This document shows, in pieces, positions 57,401 to 64,000 of a DNA stretch of 64,000 nt; position 1 is the first letter of the stretch, and each line of letters begins with the position of its first letter. Both the position numbers and the translations under genes were made by a program. The notes under the pieces were generated by a model. The model was given only the letters and a program-made list of their open reading frames with translations, searched no databases and was not told the DNA's origin. Origin of the DNA: Yamagishiella unicocca (lineage: Eukaryota > Chlorophyta > Chlorophyceae > Chlamydomonadales > Volvocaceae); the NCBI GenBank assembly GCA_003116995.1, contig BDSL01000126.1, positions 124,001 to 188,000 of the forward strand, in the 5' to 3' direction.

Positions 57401-60400
57401 TTTGTTTCGGTGCATGTCGGTCTTTGTTTCCTCCGTCTTGTTCAGTGTCAGGCGATGCGCCCGATGGTTCTACCTATTGGTCTGGAACCCACTGTAACCG
57501 TTACAACAACAACCATCGGACGGCTGGCACGCACCCAGTCCTTTCCCAATGCCTGCACATATACAGGTTCCGCACCATGTACAAGTACACGTCAGCGATC
57601 GCCATCAACGCGCTCAAGCCTGACGCGTCCGGGGAGTACAACACGTTTACATTGATGATCTTTGGCGGCGCGGTATGTGTGCGTACGTGTGGCGCGGTAG
57701 TAGTAGTAAATGTTACAGCGGGCCCCAGACCGTAAAGTGCAGCGAGCGGGCGCATTGCCTCACACTTGAAGAGACGCAGGACGGAAAGGAAAATTCATCC
57801 CACGAAATACGTACGGCAAACCACCATAAACCCCGAACAAGGGCCCGAAGAACATACAGCTAGCTAGCACCATCAACCACCCAAGGGATTGTGTTTGTAC
57901 AGCAGTCGTGTTTGCGCCTCATCAGAGCGTTTGGTTACGTACGGCCGCTTGGTTATTTTCGTTCCCGGCTATCCCTCTCGCGCGCTCGCTCAACCTTACC
58001 CCGTACGTGTTTTGCATCCCTACCCACCCATCCTTTGCCGCCGTTGACGTGTTCAGCCCAACGGCGCAATCTACAACACGGGCGCCGCTTCTGTCAGCGC
58101 CCGCCTGGACTTCTGGTACTGCGACTCGGGCATCTGCAACGGCGGGTAAGGCGGCGGTCAACGTTCCGATCATTTGGTTGCATTCGTACCATTCCTGAGC
58201 ATTCGTTCCAACCCTGAACCAGCACGCAGCGGTCGCCTAAAAACCAACTTACCTGTCGCATCCAACACATAATCTGGAGCCCACTGTAACGATTACAACA
58301 TAATCTATGCGCCCGATGGTTCTACCTCTTGGTCTGGAACCCACTGTAATCGTTACAACAACATAATCTGGAGTTGAACTCATCACCCCGCCGCCCACAT
58401 ACCTGCACGTACGTGCGATGTGCCCGACGGTTCTGCCTTTTGGTCTGGAACCCACCGTAACAGTTACTACTACGACCTGCAGGTGGATCGTTGAGAACAT
58501 GGTTAACTCTCGGCGCGTTATGGGCGACGCCACAGGTAAGCTGTCAGCTCTGTCGCCCAGGCGCACGTACGAGGCGCGTAAGAGCTAGCGGGGGCGTTTA
58601 GGCACACAGTTTTGCCTCCTTCCATTGGCTGCTAACCACTCGACGTCCTTCCCATACTGTCGCCCTTCCCTTGACGCTCCGCGTCCTCGCAGTCCTTCCC
58701 AACGGCAAGGTTTTATACCACGGCGGCGGCCAGGTGAGTGCAAGCCGCGACGGACTAACCAGCCTCGCGTTTCGTTCAGCCTCTAATATAATACGACGTC
58801 TGTATTCCAAATTCCGTAATGTGCGGCGCGGCAAAAACCTAAACCTAAACCTTACACGGCAAACGCTACACGCCCCTGGAGGGACGTGTACATGTATGTC
58901 TCGCGCTACATCTTGCCCTCCATTGCATTTACATCCCTGGCAGCGCAGGGCAGCGAGCCTGATCGTTGCAAGTACGACGCCGTCGGCCGCTAGCATTCTT
59001 GTTCACAATGATATGAACACCTCTGTTAAATTTGCAATGTGCCTGCGCACTGCGTGCAGTACGGCATTGCTGGATGGAAAAAAGGCACGAGCTATCCGTC
59101 AATCCGTCCTGCGACAACGGCCCTCATGTATGATCCCGAGGCACCGCTCGACAAGCGCTACTCCGTGACAGCAAATATTGGTGAGAGCTTCGTCGTACGT
59201 AGGATAATGGGCCGTCAGTCGCCGTGCTGCGCGCTATGAATGTTATTGACCCAAGCGGGGCCCAAATCCGTGCGGTGAGGAAGGTTGGGGAAAATCAAGG
59301 ACGCACAGCCAAATAACACCAGTTGAATTCCGCTCGTGTTGCAAGACCCTAAAACGTACGCATCCCGCATCATGGAAGTCATACCTCTGTCTTTCCTTGC
59401 TGCCCAATAATGAGCAAGCATCCGTGCCGCCCCCTGTCGTACACCTTCTGATCTGCTCGCAGGCATCATCCGTATGTACCATTCCGCGGCGTGTCTGGAC
59501 GTGTCGGGGAGGATCCTTGTGGCTGGATGCGATACATGCGGCATGGATGCGGTGAGCACGCAGGAAACCGCTGATCGGCATCAACGGCTGGGCGCGGCTG
59601 GGCTTCACCCGACTGCCACTGTCGCTCCTACCCCGAGTTACGCCTCATGTCATGCATATGAACTTCCTAATTCCTCTCCCTGCGTGCGCAGCCAAATACC
59701 ATCAGCAAGAGCCCCGACGGCGACAACGAGTACCGGATGCAAATGGGCTCGCCTAACGAGATAGCGCCGCCCGTCATTCGGCCCAACATCACCGGCTCTC
59801 CGGCTGTCATCGAGCATGGCATGTGAGTATCGCCCTATAACCATAGCCGCATGCAAGGATGTTTGCCACAAACGTCTAGCATTGGTCTGCGGCCCACTGT
59901 AATAGCAGTACTTCTCAGGCACGCAAGGGGCAGGATTACAGGACGCATTGCATCACGTCGGACCATCTTCTAAACAGTTGGGCCCGTCATTGTAGCAATT
60001 GCAGATGTCCGTAACATTTGCCTTGCATTGCAGGACATTTACGGTCAACTACTCATACGGCGGCAACATCACTGGTGCTTCGTTGGTCGCACCCTGCGCC
60101 GCCACCCACTCCATCAACATGAACCAGCGAGTCATCTTCCTGGTGAGCTGTAGTCACTAAAGATGAGACTGATCCTGGCCCGTTGGCTGTGTGGAAGTTT
60201 GCTGCCCTCCAGCTAGCTGCATTGATTTGCAGTGCAGTTCGCATTCCTACCACTGCTATCCTACCACTGCTACGCGTCCGGCTCTGGTCACACAGGGTCA
60301 CACACGCTCCATCCATGCGTCAACCCTCACTTGTAGTGCCCAGTATCCCTCCCTACTTCGGGTCTGGAGCCCACTGTAACAGTTACTAATCACGACGCCC

Positions 60401-60596
60401 TGGTCCCCGCCCACCTGTGCAGGCCGTCGTGTCCGCTAGCGGCGGTGTCGCGACTCTTCGCGCGCCGCCCACCTCCCAGCCCGCTGTCGCCCCTTTCGGC
60501 TACTACATGCTCTTCTTGGTGGGCGACATGACCTCCACCGGAAACACCTACAGCGAGGGACGCTGGATACGCATGGACCGGGTAGCCAGTTCGTAG
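54412..60596 (+). CDS. secreted glyoxal oxidase with SPP-rich stalk (copy 1)
   Basis: Seventeen exons join in phase: 54412-54576, 54709-55188, 55559-55687, 55920-55975, 56095-56131, 56330-56472, 56636-56664, 57080-57173, 57567-57672, 58057-58145, 58483-58535, 58693-58733, 59060-59180, 59463-59551, 59692-59822, 60034-60142 and 60423-60596. They give 681 residues. A signal peptide (MRPGAAAALLLTAALLCGCL) leads to a Ser-Pro/Pro-Pro stalk like those of volvocine wall glycoproteins. The copper radical oxidase domain follows with all cofactor ligands: Cys in HFCNGPLILADGR and Tyr in NRWYATPCRL (the expected Tyr-Cys crosslink), Tyr-His in MYHSAACL, and His in ATHSINMNQR. Kelch-like strands are seen in VLIVGGTPIADGG and GEVLWWGDRAG. 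Such enzymes oxidise aldehydes or alcohols to acids with H2O2 release, outside the cell. TGTAA occurs at about 60952. Confidence 0.95.
55815..55890 (+). repeat. interspersed repeat, divergent copy (intron 3)
   Basis: CTTCAGTGTCCGGCGCACTG, then TGGTTCTGCCTTGTGGTCCGGA and CACCGTACAAG: same order as the family but diverged. Confidence 0.55.
56838..56940 (-). repeat. interspersed repeat, intron 7 copy
   Basis: Read on the minus strand this gives TTGTTCAGTGTCAGGCGATG, GCCCGATGGTTCTACCTCTT, GGTCTGGAACCCACT and AACCGTTACAACAACAAC. It is nearly identical to the plus-strand copy at 57418-57520 and inverted to it. Confidence 0.85.
57418..57520 (+). repeat. interspersed repeat, intron 8 copy
   Basis: About 100 bases matching the inverted copy in intron 7 with only a few differences. 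Ends GTAACCGTTACAACAACAAC. Confidence 0.85.
57685..57785 (-). repeat. interspersed repeat, divergent copy (intron 9)
   Basis: The minus-strand reading keeps GTGAGGCAATGCGCCCG, GGTCTGGGGCCCGCTGTAAC and the trailing ACTACTACTAC. Confidence 0.6.
58255..58480 (+). repeat. interspersed repeat, three partial copies (intron 10)
   Basis: Three plus-strand copies: 58270-58300 (GGAGCCCACTGTAACGATTA), 58305-58372 (ATGCGCCCGATGGTTCTACC and GGAACCCACTGTAATCGTTA) and 58415-58480 (ATGTGCCCGACGGTTCTGCC and GGAACCCACCGTAACAGTTA). The third runs straight into the acceptor of exon 11 (CGACCTGCAG). Confidence 0.8.
60355..60390 (+). repeat. interspersed repeat, fragment (intron 16)
   Basis: GTCTGGAGCCCACTGTAACA followed by GTTACTAATCACGAC. 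Another fragment is at 59884-59912 (GGTCTGCGGCCCACTGTAAT). Confidence 0.6.
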
Positions 60597-60951
60597 CTGG
60601 TGAAACTGCAATGAACACCAAATGTATTATTTTTATCCCTGGTTGATGTGTGCCGGACGCTACACTAGGAAACCGTTGCTTGGTGGAGCCTCAGCCGAAA
60701 GCGACGATTTTTTATGTGCATGTCGCACCGAACAGTACATGTATTTTTAATTAATTAATATTTAGTATTTATCAGACGAATACAACTTTGTATGTTGGTG
60801 GCGATGGTTGTTAGCCGTTCGTATTGTTCCAGGATTCAATTCAAACGTGCTTGTTATTATGCGTTTATGTCTTTTAGTGGCCTGCGTTGGCGGATCTGAG
60901 TGCTCGTGTCAATGTTTTCGGGACTCGTGCAACTCATACACGCAGTTGGCT

Positions 60952-60963
60952 TTGTAAACTGTA
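60952..60963 (+). terminator. TGTAA polyadenylation signals, tandem
   Basis: Two overlapping-range TGTAA pentamers (TTTGTAAACTGTAAACTG), about 355 bases after the stop codon of glyoxal oxidase 1. Confidence 0.55.
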
Positions 60964-61785
60964 AACTGCAAGCTGTTCGCCGAATCTTATTGAATGCACC
61001 GCCTTACACTACAATAATACGTATCCGCAACTTCGGACATCGCTTAGCGGGCTGGTTTCCGCAGTAGTGTCCTTGCGCCCCTTCAATCGGCTTTCGATGG
61101 TAGTACGGATAGTAACGCGGTCCCAGCCCCGAGCGCTGCGGTGAGGGTTCGTGTGCGCCGCGGGTCTGTGGTTTGCGGTTTCTGGCGGCCATTTAAACAG
61201 AGATCAATTCTCGCATTGCGGAGCCATAGCGTGCCAAGCACAACGGCAGCAGCAGCTGTGGCGGCGTTGGCGGCAACAAGGGGTGCAAGGGGCAGCAGCG
61301 GTCGCGCCCGGGCCGGCATAGAGCAGGGCGCCATTCGGAGGGGCCAAACATAGCTAAGCGCAAAAGACAACAAGGCGCTGCGCTGGATGTATCGGAACCC
61401 GCCGAACTCCTGAAGCAGTCTTCTAGTCGGGCGGTTCGTCCTTGGCCTGCCCCGGCCTGACCTGCATGTACCCGTTTGCACCTGATCGTCGAAGGTAAGG
61501 AAAGGTTTTACATGCCACCCTCCCTGCCCGTCAATTGCAAGGCGTAGCTTTGGCACATGCGACCCAGAACCACAGCATTACCTCGCCGTTGACAACCATC
61601 ATCCTGACCACCCCAATTTTCGAAACCGCGCACAGGAACAACTGAACCAGCAGGAAGTGCGCGCACATAACTTAGCGGCTGCGAAGTTATAATGCCGTTC
61701 GTATACCTATAAATACCCGAATTGTATGCGTCATGCCTCGATCTAGGCAAGCAACGGTGTCGACCGCACTGTAACTAGGCAAGCA

Positions 61786-61826
61786 AGCAATTACCCAATC
61801 GCCATAAGCAATTACCCAATCGCCAT
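61786..61826 (+). promoter_or_regulatory. 20-base direct repeat next to TATA box
   Basis: AGCAATTACCCAATCGCCAT occurs twice, separated by one base, immediately before the TATATAAA at 61830. It contains a CCAAT-like core in each copy (CCCAAT). Possible activator binding sites. Confidence 0.5.
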
Positions 61827-61829
61827 GAT

Positions 61830-61837
61830 TATATAAA
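61830..61837 (+). promoter_or_regulatory. TATA box of glyoxal oxidase 2
   Basis: TATATAAA followed by C, 146 bases before the ATG at 61976, mirroring the copy-1 promoter. A CTTTCCTTTCCAG acceptor-like tract just before the ATG suggests a 5' UTR intron. Confidence 0.65.
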
Positions 61838-61975
61838 CGCCCGGAGCCGTGGCCAAACATAAGGGCTCGGCAGTACCTGCCACTTCATACTGGGAAAGGC
61901 CCGTCGGCCGACGTAGCATTCGGACAGCCTGCTGTCCCATCCGGCACTAACCTTCTTTCCTTTCCAGTTTCTAAA

Positions 61976-64000
61976 ATGTCAATTGGTCGCTCATTGCGGC
62001 CTGGCGCCGCAGCCGCGCTGCTATTATCCGCGGTGCTTCTATGCGGTTGCCTGCTGCAATTCGCGGTTGGCCGACCCGGCGCGGTCGCATCGACGGAATT
62101 CGGTGATGAGACCGTCGGCGTAGCCAAGGTGAGTTACGCGCGCAGTCTGCTGCTTCTGCGTACGTAGGGCGTTATCTTGGGCCGAAGCAACCACGTGCAT
62201 GGTACTGTAATGCGCTCACCTCGAGGGCGCACGGGCGCTCAGCTCGATAGCAGCAGCAGGGTAGAGAGCAACGCCCTCGCAGTACCAGGCTCTATCTGTC
62301 CAATGCCTGGCCGGGCCCGCGGCTGCTGCCGCATGCTGTTTGCATCCGCAGGAATCTGGTGTCAGTGCTGCTGGGCGGCACCTGGCGCAGGAATCAGACT
62401 CCCCGCCCTCCAGCCCCGAGCCGCTAAGCCCCGAGCCACCTAGCCCCAAGCCGCCAAGTCCTGAGCCACTAAGCCCGGAGCCACTAAGCCCGGAGCCACC
62501 TAGCCCCGAGCCGCCAACTTCTGAGCCGCCTAGCCCGGAGCCACCTAGCCCCAAGCCGCCTAGCCCACCTAGCCCGCCCAGTCCGCCAAAGCCACCGAGC
62601 CCAAAGCCGCCAGCTCCGCGGCCCCCCTCCCCTAGGCCGCCAGCTCCGCCACCCCGGCCGCCGCCGCCGCCATCACCGCCACCCCGGCCGCCACCACCGC
62701 CATCACCGCCACCCAAGCCGCCGTCGCCTCCTCCCAAGCCGCCATCGCCCAGCCCGCCGCCACCCAACCCCCCTAAGCCCCCTTCTCCTGCGCCCAGCCC
62801 GCCGCCTCCCCCTCCGCCCCCTTCTCCTGCGCCCAACCCGCCGCCTCCCCCTCCGGCCAGCTACTACGAGCGACTGCCCTTTCGCGCACCCCTGATTGCT
62901 GTCGGCATGTCGAACCAACCCTTGACTCGCAAGTACGTCCTCAACTTCAGGGCCCTCAATGCCACCCACGCCCTCACCGCCGGAACCGTCGATCTGGACA
63001 CTCAGGAGGTGCGTGCTGCATGCGTGGCCGCACTCTGCTCGTCGCCCCATCAGTTTCACCCCCATCGCCGACGTTGTGCCCCTTCATGTGTTCCTGTTGG
63101 GTGCCTCGCAGACCACCCTCATCGACCCGGGCTATGAGCACTTTTGCAACGGCCCCCTCATCTTGGCGGATGGCCGGCCCATCGTGGTTGGGGGCTTCTA
63201 CGCCAACCAAGTCCTCAAGGACGGCCGCGACATCATCTCGGTAGGTGCAACAGCAGGTCACCTGCTGCTGGCAGCACCCGTCTGGCCGAGTGCACACAGC
63301 ATAGCACCTACCCCGACAAGCTTGCCCTTCGTGCTAGCTCGCTAATGGCTCCAGTGGACATGCCCGTCACGCCAACATGCACCTCCCGATTTGCGGTTCG
63401 GCTGCTCGCAGGTCTACGACAATGCCACCAATACCTTCTCGTTCCTCGCCAAGATGCGATACTATAGGTATTCGGCTTCCTAAGCCAGTTCGCGATATAG
63501 TTGGCGCAACGCTACAACTCGAATGTATACGCACATGTGGCATCGGGCTTGGTTTGCTTTCCGCGTCCTCAACCTGGATGCATTATCTCGGGTAATAGTG
63601 CGTGTATGTTTCAGTGTTGGGCTCTAGCAGATAAACCAGCGGGTGTTGGTGCTAATGACAGCAACCCGGACGGTGTGCTTACTTGCAGGTGGTATGCAAC
63701 TCCGTGCCGTCTGCACGATGGCAAGGTGCGTGGGCACCTTACCTACGGGCGGGCAAACACACGGCGATTAGTTTCACGTTTGGGTGGTAGGCGAGCGAGC
63801 GTATCTTGCTAAACAACATACGCGCGCAATCGCGCGGGTAACGTGTATGAGGCGTGTGCTATTGACTTGCGATGAAAGAGAAACGGCATATGTTCCACTA
63901 GCTTCGGTTGGCGAAGGACATGGCAGCACCGAAGATGTGCTTCCTCAGCAAGCAGGGCATCAAAAGGCGCGCGGTACGGTGATGCGCCCTGTGTGTGTTT
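61976..64000 (+). CDS. secreted glyoxal oxidase with SPP-rich stalk (copy 2), 5' part
   Basis: Exons 61976-62128, 62352-63008, 63112-63240, 63412-63467 and 63689-63725 join in the same phases as copy 1 and give the first 344 residues; the rest lies beyond the window. The signal peptide is nearly the same (LRPGAAAALLLSAVLLCGCL). The Pro stalk is longer, with many repeats of the SPEPPSPKPP type. Past the stalk the two proteins are very close (LPFRAPLIAVG, QPLTRKY, HFCNGPLILADGRP, RWYATPCRL), and the catalytic Cys and first Tyr are kept. Exon and intron positions match copy 1 exactly, so this is a tandem duplicate in head-to-tail order. After 63725 only intron sequence is visible. Confidence 0.92.

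Larger units (their letters stand above)
60597..61975. other. intergenic region between the glyoxal-oxidase paralogues
   Basis: The first 350 bases are the probable 3' UTR of copy 1, ending near the TGTAA signals at 60952 and 60959. A minus-strand open frame at 61083-61556 (157 codons, with an Ala-rich hydrophobic run, ANAATAAAAVVLGTLWL) and another at 61508-61750 have no splice or family support; a small divergent gene cannot be excluded. The promoter of copy 2 occupies the end. Confidence 0.4.

Noticed and set aside
57438..57512. Repeat copies read as protein (SVSGDAPDGSTYWSGTHCNR)
   Set aside because: The translation looks protein-like, but copies lie in introns in both orientations with stops and indels, so they are non-coding repeats.

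Overview
The window is nuclear DNA of a green alga, most likely a volvocine or Chlamydomonas-like species. The reasons are GC-rich exons cut by many short GT-AG introns (a few GC-AG), TGTAA polyadenylation signals 350-400 bases past several stop codons, thylakoid-lumen and plastid proteins, and two Ser-Pro-Pro-rich extracellular glyoxal-oxidase genes of the kind found in volvocine cell walls. Most single-frame ORFs here are fragments or antisense shadows. The gene models below were assembled by hand by matching splice sites and intron phase, so exon ends may be off by 1-2 bases. No tRNA, rRNA or CRISPR array was recognised.

Layout. 1-2860: no clear gene. 2863-4243 (+): 3' exons of an unrecognised gene. 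5948-9511 (-): coiled-coil protein with a Gly/Ser/Ala-rich tail. 11175-12970 (+): isochorismatase-type cysteine hydrolase. 13476-16122 (+): ADP-ribosylglycohydrolase. 17559-19540 (-): plastid fibrillin/PAP protein. 19930-27621 (+): very large microcephalin-type BRCT protein, divergent from the fibrillin gene. 28321-38896: a 10.6-kb mobile element with about 930-base terminal inverted repeats and a 6-base target duplication. 39329-41319 (-): thylakoid-lumen DUF1499 protein, divergent from 41580-44878 (+), an SR splicing factor. 45729-49142 (+): AKR2-like ankyrin protein. 50489-53105 (-): unrecognised, probably nuclear protein with a PP1-docking motif. 54412-60596 (+) and 61976-window end (+): tandem glyoxal-oxidase paralogues.

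The genes do not form a pathway; this is an ordinary gene-dense algal arm interrupted by one large transposon. Plastid biology recurs: the fibrillin, the DUF1499 lumen protein, and AKR2, a cytosolic chaperone for plastid outer-membrane proteins. The glyoxal-oxidase pair belongs to the extracellular matrix.

The strongest candidate for something undescribed is the 10.6-kb element. It has intact ends and a perfect CCAGTA duplication. It carries an acidic ORF inside its inverted repeats (intact on the left, stopped on the right). Its interior encodes a trypsin-fold protease with a complete His-Asp-Ser triad, preceded by a SAM-like segment and a cysteine-rich segment. I recognise no transposase in it.
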